Made by a program: the position numbers and the translations under genes. From Roseburia rectibacter (GTDB taxonomy: Bacteria > Bacillota > Clostridia > Lachnospirales > Lachnospiraceae), in NCBI RefSeq assembly GCF_014287515.2, contig NZ_CP092473.1:1887001-1951000 (forward strand): a stretch of 64,000 nucleotides of DNA, read 5' to 3'. Below are positions 1 through 7,321 of the stretch, piece after piece. The notes beneath the pieces were generated by a model, which searched no databases, was not told the origin of the DNA, and worked only from the letters and a program-made list of their open reading frames with translations. The stretch's first letter is position 1; each line of letters opens with the position of its first letter.

Positions 1-278
1 TGAAAGCAGAACAGGGCATACAGGATGTAGAAGAGCCGGGGATAGATATGGATGTCCTTGACATAGAGGACGAGGACATGAAAGGAGATCCAACAGGTGA
101 AAGTAAAAGTGATGAACCGGATATACCGGATGAGCAAAAAGGAGTATCAGGGACTGCTAAAGATAGCCAGTCAGCAGGTAAAGATGGGGATATACGCGAT
201 AGAAAAGAACGATTACGCGGAACTCCGAAAGGATCTGTGCAGCAGAACAAAACTAAAGGAACTGACAAGACAGTATAA
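1..278 (+). CDS. Phage portal protein, C-terminal fragment
   Basis: An open frame enters from the window edge (frame starting at base 3) and ends at 278. It gives about 91 residues of low-complexity, highly charged sequence rich in Asp, Glu, Lys, Gly and Ser with no recognisable fold. Disordered charged tails are usual at the C-terminus of SPP1-type portal proteins, and the portal gene normally lies just upstream of the MuF/minor head gene, as here. The identification rests on this position; the diagnostic part is outside the window. The last 182 bases also encode a separate small protein in another frame (97-315). Confidence 0.55.
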   Translation, partial: KAEQGIQDVEEPGIDMDVLDIEDEDMKGDPTGESKSDEPDIPDEQKGVSGTAKDSQSAGKDGDIRDRKERLRGTPKGSVQQNKTKGTDKTV

Positions 279-315
279 ACAGCAGGGATTTAAGGTGTAC
301 GCAAACGGCAGGTGA
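97..315 (+). CDS. Small phage protein overlapping the portal 3' end
   Basis: A 72-residue basic protein starting at GTG 97, with a good ribosome binding site (aaaggag at 81-87) at suitable spacing, and ending five bases before the minor capsid gene. Its sequence looks like a folded mixed helical protein (regular Lys/Leu/Tyr pattern, e.g. EYQGLLKIA, YAELRKDL), unlike the disordered portal tail read in the overlapping frame. An internal ATG at 133 is a possible alternative start. The function is unknown. Small genes between portal and MuF occur in many Firmicutes phages. The overlap of about 182 bases in two frames is unusual. Confidence 0.55.
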   Translation: MKVKVMNRIYRMSKKEYQGLLKIASQQVKMGIYAIEKNDYAELRKDLCSRTKLKELTRQYKQQGFKVYANGR

Positions 316-319
316 TTAT

Positions 320-2032
320 ATGGCAAAGATCAACGATGAATATGATATTGGTGCCGCATTTGCAGCAGTTGAAAATGAACTGATGGCGTCCATGATCCGG
401 AATATGAAAAGACACCGTATCGAGGAAGTGGATGAAAAGAAAGAATGGGAAATGTGGCAGGCATTGCAGTTAAAATCTTTAGAGCAGTATAAGAAAGCAA
501 ATGCGAAAAGATTTCAGAACCAGTTCCATGAGATCAACGGTCAGATAGAATCACTGCTGTATGCTGCAAAAGAACAGGGCGGCATGGAGCAGGAAATAAA
601 GATCTTAAGGGCAATCAAAAAAGGATTCAAGCCGCCGAAACAGAGAACCGGATCCACAGCAACCACAGCAGAGTTCTTTAAGCTGAATGACAGGAAACTG
701 GATGCTTTAATCAAAGCGACACAGAATGATCTGAAAAAGGCAGAAACAGCAGTACTCCGTATGGCAAATGACCAGTACCGCAAGATTATATTCAATGCAC
801 AGGTATACGCCAATACAGGGGCAGGAACCTATGAGAAAGCAGTAGATATGGCAACAAAGGATTTCTTAAGCCGTGGCATCAACTGCATTGAATATGCAAA
901 CGGAGCACGCCACACGATAGCTGATTATGCATCCATGGCAATCAGGACTGCCAGTAAGCGTGCATACTTACAGGGCGAGGGGGAAATGCGAAAGGAATGG
1001 GGAATCTCAACGGTTATCATGAATAAGCGTGGAAACCCATGCCCGAAATGTCTTCCTTTTGTTGGAAAGATACTGATTGATGATGTGTGGAGCGGTGGAA
1101 AATCTTCCGATGGTCCTTATCCATTGATGTCATCGGCAATCGCAGCGGGACTTTATCATCCACGGTGCAAGGACAGCCATACAACATACTTTGAGGGAAT
1201 CAGCACACCGCCGGATAGTAAGTTTACCAGGCAGGAAGTGAAAGAGATTGCAGACAGCTATCGAGCAGAGCAGAAACAGCAGTATGCAAAACGGCAGGCG
1301 GACAGGTTTGGGAGACTGGCTGAGTATTCGTTGGATGAGGAGAATCAAAAGAAGTACCAAAAGAAAGAAAGGTTTTGGAAAAATGCAGCGAATGAATTAA
1401 AATATATCATTTCAGGTGGCGCAGAAAGACAAATAAGAGAATTTAATAACAGTTTAGATGATATATCAGATTTTAATGTACGGACACTGCTTTTTCAGTC
1501 GGGACAGCGAGTAAAAATAAAAACTTCTGAAAATAAAAAATCATATTTTGATCGTAATAAAAAAATTGTTTATCTCGCAAAATCTGTGGAAAAAGGAACT
1601 GTTGCACATGAATTGTTTCATGAAATAGATAACACATATCGAATTACGGAAAGTGGGATGTTGAAAGAAAACATTCAAAAAGATTATCAACGTCTGCAAT
1701 ATTTTTCATCTGGCTATGGAACTGATATAAAAAATATGTTATATTCAAAATATGAAGAGGCTTTTACCAATGGAAGAAACGGTATAAAATTAAGACCGGA
1801 GTATAGAGGAATATCTGATATTTTAAATGGAATGTCTGATGGAAAAATTAACTTAGGATATATTCATAGTAAGGAATATTGGAAAAGGGATAAAGCAGTA
1901 GAGTCAGAGACATGGGCGCAATTTGGTAGAATTTTATATGATCAAAATGAAGAGGTCCTAGATATGTTAAAATTTGTATGCCCTAATACATATGAAGAAG
2001 TAATGAGTACTTTGAAAGGGATGATAAAATAA
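320..2032 (+). CDS. MuF-type phage minor capsid protein with C-terminal metallopeptidase (candidate polymorphic toxin)
   Basis: A 570-residue protein. Residues 1 to about 330 are a phage minor capsid (MuF / Phage_min_cap2-like) module, with a CPKC motif at 241-244 and HPRC plus a following His at 280-287, the usual Cys/His pattern of this head protein. From about residue 350 the sequence changes character. It becomes clearly A+T richer, and residues 430-434 form HELFH followed by Glu-Ile-Asp, a zinc-metallopeptidase HExxH signature. ESETWAQF at 528-535 could supply the third ligand. Extra C-terminal enzyme domains on MuF proteins are known as phage-borne polymorphic toxins, carried in or delivered with the virion. 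Here the domain may cut a host or competitor protein. The gene is followed, with a 1-base overlap, by a 60-residue ORF that may be its immunity protein. The capsid role is firm; the toxin role is inferred. Confidence 0.85.
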   Translation: MAKINDEYDIGAAFAAVENELMASMIRNMKRHRIEEVDEKKEWEMWQALQLKSLEQYKKANAKRFQNQFHEINGQIESLLYAAKEQGGMEQEIKILRAIKKGFKPPKQRTGSTATTAEFFKLNDRKLDALIKATQNDLKKAETAVLRMANDQYRKIIFNAQVYANTGAGTYEKAVDMATKDFLSRGINCIEYANGARHTIADYASMAIRTASKRAYLQGEGEMRKEWGISTVIMNKRGNPCPKCLPFVGKILIDDVWSGGKSSDGPYPLMSSAIAAGLYHPRCKDSHTTYFEGISTPPDSKFTRQEVKEIADSYRAEQKQQYAKRQADRFGRLAEYSLDEENQKKYQKKERFWKNAANELKYIISGGAERQIREFNNSLDDISDFNVRTLLFQSGQRVKIKTSENKKSYFDRNKKIVYLAKSVEKGTVAHELFHEIDNTYRITESGMLKENIQKDYQRLQYFSSGYGTDIKNMLYSKYEEAFTNGRNGIKLRPEYRGISDILNGMSDGKINLGYIHSKEYWKRDKAVESETWAQFGRILYDQNEEVLDMLKFVCPNTYEEVMSTLKGMIK

Positions 2033-2214
2033 TGTGGCATGGCAGCATGACGAAAGAATTAGAAAATTTATATGATCAATATTATAAAATGTTTGGGGTA
2101 GAACCTGATGGATATCAGGAGATTGATTACGGTCAGGGAGAATACAGTGATTATGTAAATGATATAAAGACCGCAATAGAAAACAATACAGAATTACCAG
2201 ACATCTATGAGTAG
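2032..2214 (+). CDS. Small acidic protein, candidate immunity partner of the MuF toxin domain
   Basis: A 60-residue, strongly acidic, Tyr-rich protein whose ATG overlaps the stop codon of the preceding gene (TAATG at 2030-2034), implying translational coupling. A second ATG at 2047 is also possible. It shares the A+T-rich composition of the toxin-like 3' half upstream and is closed by a terminator at 2215-2250, so it forms one module with that domain. I do not recognise the family. Small acidic proteins coded directly after toxin domains are often immunity proteins; that is the inference here. Confidence 0.55.
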   Translation: MWHGSMTKELENLYDQYYKMFGVEPDGYQEIDYGQGEYSDYVNDIKTAIENNTELPDIYE

Positions 2215-2250
2215 TACCACCAGTCAGAAATGATATGGTGGTATTTTTAT
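2215..2250 (+). terminator. Rho-independent terminator after the MuF module
   Basis: Perfect 7-bp stem (taccacc at 2215-2221 with ggtggta at 2237-2243), a 15-base loop, then TTTTTAT. It begins one base after the stop codon of the candidate immunity gene. Confidence 0.75.
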
Positions 2251-2281
2251 ACCAAATTTTAAGAAAGAGAGGATGAAACTA

Positions 2282-2581
2282 ATGAAAAAATTATTTATCA
2301 GTCAGCCAATGAAAGGAAAAACAGATAAGGAAATCAAAGAAACGAGGAAGAAAGCTATAGAATATGCAGAGATGTTACTCGGTGAGAAACTAGAGGTTAT
2401 AGAATCGTTTTTCGAAGGAGCTCCAGCAGAAGCAAAACCGCTATGGTTCTTAGGAAAATCAATAGAACTTCTATCACAGGCAGATGTTGTTTATTTTGTT
2501 AAAGGCTGGGATATGGCTAGAGGATGCAAGATAGAACATCAATGTGCGGTAGAATATGGTATTAAGCGAATCGAAGATTAA
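2282..2581 (+). CDS. DUF4406-like (nucleoside deoxyribosyltransferase-fold) phage protein
   Basis: A 99-residue protein. The ATG at 2282 is preferred over 2273 because agagagg sits nine bases before it and would abut the earlier codon. The N-terminal KKLFISQPMKG pattern, the helix of Lys/Glu, and a later ADVVYFVKGWDMARGCKIE segment match the DUF4406 family of small Rossmann-like proteins related to nucleoside 2-deoxyribosyltransferases. These are common in Firmicutes phages and may act on nucleotides. The gene sits between two terminator-like hairpins, apart from the structural operon, so it is a moron-like insertion. The function is not established. Confidence 0.7.
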   Translation: MKKLFISQPMKGKTDKEIKETRKKAIEYAEMLLGEKLEVIESFFEGAPAEAKPLWFLGKSIELLSQADVVYFVKGWDMARGCKIEHQCAVEYGIKRIED

Positions 2582-2618
2582 AAACAATGAACAGCCATGG
2601 AGCCGCTTTCTATATTTA

Positions 2619-2636
2619 AGTTGCACCGGTGCAACC
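2619..2636. repeat. 18-bp sequence with 16-bp perfect palindrome, copy 1
   Basis: AGTTGCACCGGTGCAACC; its central 16 bases are a perfect palindrome. It lies in the non-coding stretch between the DUF4406 gene and the scaffold gene. An identical 18-mer recurs at 15871-15888 in the endolysin gene. It could be a protein-binding site or a trace of recombination; the sequence alone cannot decide. Confidence 0.7.
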
Positions 2637-2656
2637 GGAGCAAAGAAAGAAATCAG

Positions 2657-2680
2657 ACAGCCACAAGGCTGTTATTTTTA
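2657..2680 (+). terminator. Terminator-like hairpin upstream of the scaffold gene
   Basis: Stem acagcc (2657-2662) with ggctgt (2667-2672), loop acaa, then tattttta. The rest of 2582-2805 holds no convincing gene. The open frame there continues into the scaffold frame but has no proper start before 2806. Confidence 0.5.
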
Positions 2681-2805
2681 TGCCCGAAGGCATACCGAAC
2701 AGAGTGTTCGATAAAAAAACTACGCGGAGACACCGGAGCACACAACAGAGTGAGACACACATAAAACTGGACAGGGAGACACCCGAACAACTGAAAGGAG
2801 ACACT

Positions 2806-3432
2806 ATGAAACAGAACACATTACCGTTTAACTTGCAGTTCTTTGCGGAAGGTGCGGGGGATGCAGGCACAGACACCGGAGCCAGAACAGGCACAGGTGC
2901 AGATCATCAGACAGGACAGCAGACACAGCCGTTTACATTCGATTATGAAAAGCTGGCTTCTATCGTGAATGGAAAACAGAGCGTCACAGAAGATACCGTG
3001 CTGAAAAATTATTTTAAGCAGCAGGGATTGTCCCAGGATGAAGCAGCACAGGCAATGCAGCAGTTTAAGGAACAGAAGGCAAAGAGTACACCGGATGTCA
3101 GCGCAATGCAGACACAGCTGACACAGGCGCAGACACTTGCACAGAGGGCAGAGGTGGAAAAGGCAGCAGTATTAGAAGCTGTGGAACTTGGCTTGAACGC
3201 AAAGACGATCCCGTATGTCCTTAAGATGGCTGATCTGTCAAATGTTACCGGACAGGATGGCAAATTAAACACCGAGAACTTAAAGAATGCCATTAACAAG
3301 GTACTGGAAGATGTACCACAGTTAAAACCGGCACAGGAGTCACAGAGAGGATTTCAGATCGGCGGTAGTGGTGGAGAACAGCAGACCGCACAGAGCGATC
3401 AGCTTGCGTCAATTTTTGGCAACAAAAAATAA
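2806..3432 (+). CDS. Phage capsid scaffolding protein
   Basis: A 208-residue, Gln/Ala-rich, largely helical protein with the N-terminal motif NLQFFAEG, typical of Firmicutes phage scaffold proteins. It starts at ATG 2806 behind aaaggag; a longer open frame upstream lacks a ribosome site. Residues about 15-45 are a Gly/Thr-rich flexible linker, about 75-140 are a Gln-rich coiled-coil-like stretch, and the C-terminal GGSGG-like part ends in a basic Asn-Lys-Lys tail. It would guide assembly of the major capsid protein encoded 18 bases downstream and then leave the procapsid. Confidence 0.8.
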   Translation: MKQNTLPFNLQFFAEGAGDAGTDTGARTGTGADHQTGQQTQPFTFDYEKLASIVNGKQSVTEDTVLKNYFKQQGLSQDEAAQAMQQFKEQKAKSTPDVSAMQTQLTQAQTLAQRAEVEKAAVLEAVELGLNAKTIPYVLKMADLSNVTGQDGKLNTENLKNAINKVLEDVPQLKPAQESQRGFQIGGSGGEQQTAQSDQLASIFGNKK

Positions 3433-3450
3433 GAAAAGAGGTAGAAAAGT

Positions 3451-4353
3451 ATGTCAGTATATGATTATGCAGAATTATTTGCACAGCAGTTAGCACAGAA
3501 GTACAGCAGGGAGATGGTGTCAAACGATCTGACATTATCAAATCAGGGGATTAAGTTCTTAAATGCGCAGACCATCAAGATTCCAAGATTAACCGTTTCC
3601 GGCTACAAGGATCATAACCGTGGAAGCATGGGTTTTAACACCGGAACCGTGGCAAATGACTGGGAGCCAAAAAAACTGACCCACGACAGAGATATTGAGA
3701 TCCCGATTGATCCGATGGATATTGATGAGACAAATCTTGTTGTTGAGATGGCAAATATCCAGAATGTTTTTGAGGAAGAGCAGGCAATCCCGGAAAAAGA
3801 CAGCTACCGCTTCTCAAAGTTATATGCAGAAGCAAAAACGTATAAGACTGCTGGAGCGGTTATTGACAATACAGTCCTTACAGCCGCAAATATCCTCGAC
3901 TGGTTTGATGAGCAGATGGCGGTCATGGATGATAAATCTGTCCCACAGGAAGGAAGAATCCTGTATGTTACATCTGCAATCAACAGACTGTTAAAGAATG
4001 CGGATGGCATTACCAGAACCATCAATGCGGGGGCAGCAGGTGTTATTGACCGCCGGGTACATGGTTTAGATGATGTTGTAATTAAGACCGTACCATCTGC
4101 AAGATTCAAAACAAAATATGATTTTACAGATGGATACGTACCGGCGGCAGCAGCAAAACAGATCAATATGATGCTTATACATCCGTCCTGTGTCATTTCC
4201 CGTGACAAATATGCATATATGAAGCTGTTTACACCGGGCAGTGATTCCCGTACAGCAGACAAGTATGTATACCAGAACAGATACTATACAGATACTTTCC
4301 TGATCGAAAGAAAATCCTGTGGTATCGCGATCAATGCAGAAGCGGAGGGTTAA
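3451..4353 (+). CDS. Phage major capsid protein
   Basis: A 300-residue protein directly after the scaffold gene, behind a gaggtag ribosome site. The length, an N-terminal arm followed by a conserved VSGYKDHNRG-like segment, the EIPIDPMDIDETN stretch and the C-terminal RYYTDTFLIERKS ending fit an HK97-fold coat protein of the type in Firmicutes siphoviruses. Hundreds of copies would form the head. The family fold is assigned from position and general pattern rather than a strict motif. Confidence 0.85.
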   Translation: MSVYDYAELFAQQLAQKYSREMVSNDLTLSNQGIKFLNAQTIKIPRLTVSGYKDHNRGSMGFNTGTVANDWEPKKLTHDRDIEIPIDPMDIDETNLVVEMANIQNVFEEEQAIPEKDSYRFSKLYAEAKTYKTAGAVIDNTVLTAANILDWFDEQMAVMDDKSVPQEGRILYVTSAINRLLKNADGITRTINAGAAGVIDRRVHGLDDVVIKTVPSARFKTKYDFTDGYVPAAAAKQINMMLIHPSCVISRDKYAYMKLFTPGSDSRTADKYVYQNRYYTDTFLIERKSCGIAINAEAEG

Positions 4354-4357
4354 GAGT

Positions 4358-4603
4358 ATGACAGCAGAAAAAGATAATAAAGTTTACACCATTGATGAGA
4401 GCATGAAAAACCACTATGCGGCAGAAGGGTACGACATCAAAGATGATGACGGCAATGTGATCACACATGGTAAAGGAAAGACGGTATCTTATGAGGAATA
4501 CCAGAAAGTAGTACAGGAGCTGGAAGCCTTAAAGAACGGCACATCTGCTGAAAAGACAAAAAGTACTGCATCTGCCAAAAAGACGAAAGAAGAGGATGCG
4601 TAA
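4358..4603 (+). CDS. Small head-associated phage protein of unknown role
   Basis: An 81-residue protein starting at ATG 4358 behind gcggaggg; an upstream in-frame start at 4319 would overlap the capsid gene. The N-terminal half resembles a short beta fold (KVYTIDESM, AEGYDIKDDDGN). The C-terminal half is a Lys/Ala/Thr/Glu-rich disordered tail. It sits between capsid and connector genes, where small decoration or head fibre-like proteins are common. The stop overlaps the next start by one base (TAATG). No specific family is recognised. Confidence 0.65.
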   Translation: MTAEKDNKVYTIDESMKNHYAAEGYDIKDDDGNVITHGKGKTVSYEEYQKVVQELEALKNGTSAEKTKSTASAKKTKEEDA

Positions 4604-4995
4604 TGTATCAGCCTTACGCGGATGCGGCGTATTACAGGGATGTGTATGGCGGTGACACGATTCCGGAAGAAGACATTGAAAAATGTCTGTGCACAGCTAG
4701 CCGCCATATCGATTCCCTGACCTATAACCGTATTATAGGCCGGGGAATCGAAATGCTTTCCGGGTTTCAGCAGGATATCATACAGGAAGTGTGCTGCGAG
4801 ATGGCAGATTTTGAGTATGAAAATGCGGATATGATCCAGAGCGTACTGCAGAATTATTCGATCAATGGTGTGACAATGGGATTTGGAAGTTCCTGGAACC
4901 TGCGGACAATCTCCGGTGTGGCAGTAAGGGCAGATACTTATGATAAGCTGTCACAGACAGGCTTGTGCCAGTTGGTCTTAAGAGGACGGTGGTAA
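4603..4995 (+). CDS. Phage head-tail connector protein (gp6/gp15-like adaptor)
   Basis: A 130-residue protein. An N-terminal four-helix pattern (YADAAYYRDVYG, DIEKCLCTASRHIDSL, a helix about 50-70) matches the HK97 gp6 / SPP1 gp15 adaptor family, which forms a ring under the portal. The position immediately after the capsid genes and before the head-completion gene supports this. It overlaps the previous gene by one base, so coupling is likely. Confidence 0.75.
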   Translation: MYQPYADAAYYRDVYGGDTIPEEDIEKCLCTASRHIDSLTYNRIIGRGIEMLSGFQQDIIQEVCCEMADFEYENADMIQSVLQNYSINGVTMGFGSSWNLRTISGVAVRADTYDKLSQTGLCQLVLRGRW

Positions 4996-4996
4996 G

Positions 4997-5335
4997 ATGA
5001 AATATCCATGTCTGATAGATAAAAGATTCTGCAAAACAGAAATACATGTGGAAATAGAACCGGAAGGATTAGACGTATACGGACGCCCTCTCACACCTGT
5101 TGTTTATGATGGGAAATGTAATTATCAGGATAAGGCTAAGACGATTCTGACTGCCGAAAAAAAGCTGATAGAGGTAACCGGAACGGCATTGTTTCCTGGG
5201 GATATTGCACCGGATCTGCCGGTAATCAGCGGCGGTATGGTTACAATATTTGGTGTGGAGCGCAGGATTGTGCAGGGAACAAAAGCAAGGAACCCGGATG
5301 GCACGGTAAATTACACAGGATTGGAGTTGATATGA
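4997..5335 (+). CDS. Phage head-closure protein (minor capsid protein type 1)
   Basis: A 112-residue beta-rich protein, of the size and order expected for the head-closure/stopper protein (SPP1 gp16, HK97 gp7-type; often annotated as putative minor capsid protein). Features are the short N-terminal strand, a central KCNYQDKAK segment and a C-terminal GVERRIVQGTKAR stretch. It ends overlapping the next start (ATGATGA). The family assignment leans on synteny. Confidence 0.7.
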   Translation: MKYPCLIDKRFCKTEIHVEIEPEGLDVYGRPLTPVVYDGKCNYQDKAKTILTAEKKLIEVTGTALFPGDIAPDLPVISGGMVTIFGVERRIVQGTKARNPDGTVNYTGLELI

Positions 5336-5715
5336 TGAGAGTAGCATCACAGGTAAAGATAAACAGCAGCCGTATCAAACAGCTTACGCAGGCAGCAGTG
5401 ACTTCTTTGGTGCAGACGGCGGACAAATTGCATACAGAGGTTGAACAGGCGCAGGTAATTCCGTTTCGTACGGGAGCATTACAGAATGAATCCACGTTTC
5501 TTGACAGGTCTGAGGCGATAAATGGAAAAGTATCACTGGTTCACAGTACACCTTATGCAAGGCGTGTGTATTTCCATCCGGAATATCATTTTAGAACAGA
5601 TGAAAACCCGAATGCAAAAGGTAAATGGTTTGAGGACTGGATGCCTGGTGGCAAATATGAAAAATTTGCTCCGGATACATTTAAAGAAATGTACAGGAGG
5701 AACGCAGGGTTATGA
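5332..5715 (+). CDS. Phage tail completion / minor capsid protein (gp10-like)
   Basis: A 127-residue protein whose start overlaps the previous stop; ATG 5335, three bases on, is an equally good start. The central PFRTGALQNESTF segment and YARRVYFHPEY are the usual conserved core of the Firmicutes minor capsid 2 / HK97 gp10 group, which joins the head connector to the tail. The C-terminal part (WFEDWMPGG) is also typical. It overlaps the next gene by four bases. Confidence 0.75.
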   Translation: MMRVASQVKINSSRIKQLTQAAVTSLVQTADKLHTEVEQAQVIPFRTGALQNESTFLDRSEAINGKVSLVHSTPYARRVYFHPEYHFRTDENPNAKGKWFEDWMPGGKYEKFAPDTFKEMYRRNAGL

Positions 5716-6119
5716 TCACATTGAATGATATCAGGGATTATATTGCAGGACTGGGGATTACTGACGATGATCATTGCTATTGCGGTAAGATGCCGGATAA
5801 GAAAGAAAAGTCAATCGGCACTTATCCATTAAAGAACAGACCACCGAATAAAATACCGTTGGGTGGTATGGAAAAAGCATCCTATGGCACAAAAGCCATT
5901 TCTTTTCTGGTGCATTGGAATAAGATCCCATCAGAGAGTGAAGAGGCGGCAAATGTCTTGCAGGAAGCATTGCAGAATTGTGAAAACGTAACGATTAACG
6001 GACAGACGATCAAATTTATAAATATCACTTACGGCGAGCCGATTCCGGTAGATACGGATGAAGATGGTATTTATGAATATGTGATCGAATGTCTTTTTTA
6101 TTATGAAAGGAAGAAGTAA
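5712..6119 (+). CDS. Phage tail terminator protein (minor capsid protein type 3)
   Basis: A 135-residue protein starting inside the preceding stop region (ATGA overlap) behind aggagg. An alpha/beta layout with an N-terminal helix, a middle WNKIPSESEEAANVLQEAL helix and a C-terminal YEYVIECLFYYERKK strand fits the tail terminator family that caps the tail tube and docks it to the head. It lies exactly one gene before the tail tube, as expected. Confidence 0.75.
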   Translation: MITLNDIRDYIAGLGITDDDHCYCGKMPDKKEKSIGTYPLKNRPPNKIPLGGMEKASYGTKAISFLVHWNKIPSESEEAANVLQEALQNCENVTINGQTIKFINITYGEPIPVDTDEDGIYEYVIECLFYYERKK

Positions 6120-6121
6120 AT

Positions 6122-6592
6122 ATGGGAAATCAGAAAAGTACAGGAGTCTACCCATGTTATAAAAACCAGTTCAGCGTGGGTGCCACAAAAGAGACTGCAA
6201 CAGGAATTGCAGATGCGGAAACCTTTGATGTTTCTTTTGACAATGGTGTAGAAGAATGGAATCCGTTTGATACAGAGGGATGGATAAGACGTTTGCAGAC
6301 ATCGAAAGGCATTACGATTTCAGTAACGGCAAAAAGAAATGTCGGAGATACCGGCAATGATTACATTGCAGGAAAAGCGTTTTTGAACGGACGCGACACA
6401 GAAGGTTACTTTGCATGGAACTTCCCGGATGGAACGGTTGTTGCATTTGAGCAGGCAGTTATCAATGTAACAAATATCGGTGCGGGCGATTCTACAGCAG
6501 TTGCACCACTGGAATTTGATGTTATGAGTAATGGAAAGCCTACAATCACACTTCCGACATCCATGGCATCATCGGTACCAATAAGCAAATAG
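6122..6592 (+). CDS. Phage major tail tube protein
   Basis: A 156-residue, beta-rich protein with Gly/Thr/Asp-rich turns (e.g. DGTVVAFEQAVINVTN) and a C-terminal GKPTITLP ending, of the size and position of the siphovirus tail tube subunit. It is followed by a hairpin at 6602-6636 that may lower read-through into the chaperone and tape-measure genes, which fits a product needed in many copies. Confidence 0.85.
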   Translation: MGNQKSTGVYPCYKNQFSVGATKETATGIADAETFDVSFDNGVEEWNPFDTEGWIRRLQTSKGITISVTAKRNVGDTGNDYIAGKAFLNGRDTEGYFAWNFPDGTVVAFEQAVINVTNIGAGDSTAVAPLEFDVMSNGKPTITLPTSMASSVPISK

Positions 6593-6601
6593 AATAACCA
6601 C

Positions 6602-6636
6602 AGGGCTGTGCACTAAGGTGCATGGCTCTTTCTTTT
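6602..6636 (+). terminator. Terminator/attenuator between tail tube and tail chaperone genes
   Basis: A 12-bp stem including G-U pairs (agggctgtgcac at 6602-6613 with gtgcatggctct at 6618-6629), loop taag, then TTCTTTT. It lies in the gap between the tail tube stop and the aggagg site of the next gene. Confidence 0.75.
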
Positions 6637-6650
6637 AGGAGGAAAATAGA

Positions 6651-6953
6651 ATGGCAAAAGTGATTGATATTACAGAGAAACTGGATTTTGATACAAATCC
6701 GAAGATTGCAATCAAAGGTAAAGAGATAGAGGTTAATGCGGATGCAGAAACCGTATTGAAGATCATGGGAGAATTTGGAGACAAAGGCGATGCATCACCC
6801 AAATCTATTTTGTCTATGTACGAATTAATTTTTTCTGACAGATCAAGAAAAGAGTTGGAAAAAATGAAGCTGTCATTTAAAGATTTAACAACAGTGGTGC
6901 ATGCAGCTATGGAACTTATCATCGGCGAGGATGAAGCCGAGGGGGAGCAGTGA
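6651..6953 (+). CDS. Tail assembly chaperone, first reading frame (gpG-like)
   Basis: A 100-residue acidic protein directly downstream of the tail tube, behind a perfect aggagg site. The KIAIKGKEIEVNADAETVLKIM pattern and helical C-terminus match the Firmicutes tail chaperone family that coats the tape measure during assembly. The next coding frame begins inside this gene without a good ribosome site. A GAGGGGGAG stretch four codons before the stop would let ribosomes slip +1 into it, so a short and a fused long form are expected. Confidence 0.75.
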   Translation: MAKVIDITEKLDFDTNPKIAIKGKEIEVNADAETVLKIMGEFGDKGDASPKSILSMYELIFSDRSRKELEKMKLSFKDLTTVVHAAMELIIGEDEAEGEQ

Positions 6954-7290
6954 CCCGTATTATGACCTGTTAGAGGACTTTGATTTAGTTGTGGCATCAT
7001 TCCAGACACAATACGGGATTCGTCTTTCAAGAGAATTGAAAGATATGAAGTGGAATGAATTCTGCATGCTCCTGTCCGGTATGCAGCCGGAAACACCGCT
7101 GGGGCGCATTGTATCAATACGCGCAGAGGACGACAAAGAGGTATTAAAGCACTTTTCGAAAGAGCAGAAACGAATCCGAAGTGAGTGGAGAAACAAGCGT
7201 GCCAGGATGGTACCTGTGAATGACAGAGACACCTTTTTAGAGCAGATGAAACAGGCATTCATCAAGATGGCGGGAGGCGTGGAGCAATAG
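6901..7290 (+). CDS. Tail assembly chaperone, second frame (Gp15-like, frameshift extension)
   Basis: This frame is open from 6901 (up to 129 residues), but homologous-looking sequence begins only after the end of the first chaperone frame (DPYYDLLEDFD at about 6952). It continues as a helical, charged protein resembling the Bacteriophage Gp15 family. ATG codons at 6901 and 6931 exist, but the first has no ribosome site and the second has one with no spacing. Translation by +1 slippage from the upstream frame is therefore more likely than independent initiation. The tape measure follows. Confidence 0.7.
   Translation: MQLWNLSSARMKPRGSSDPYYDLLEDFDLVVASFQTQYGIRLSRELKDMKWNEFCMLLSGMQPETPLGRIVSIRAEDDKEVLKHFSKEQKRIRSEWRNKRARMVPVNDRDTFLEQMKQAFIKMAGGVEQ
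6939..6948 (+). promoter_or_regulatory. Candidate +1 programmed frameshift site in the tail chaperone
   Basis: In the first frame the codons are GAG GGG GAG CAG TGA. The run of five G (6941-6945) lets a glycine tRNA on GGG 6942-6944 re-pair with GGG 6943-6945, moving +1 into the downstream frame (AGC AGT GAC CCG). Tail chaperone frameshifts are widespread in siphoviruses. The exact slip event is inferred. Confidence 0.5.
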
Positions 7291-7321
7291 AGAAGATAAA
7301 ACAGAAAGGCAGGTGAGAAAT

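Noticed and set aside
2620..2805. N-terminal extension of the scaffold protein from 2629
   Set aside because: It passes through a terminator-like hairpin, lacks a start signal and does not look like scaffold sequence; ATG 2806 has a clear aaaggag.
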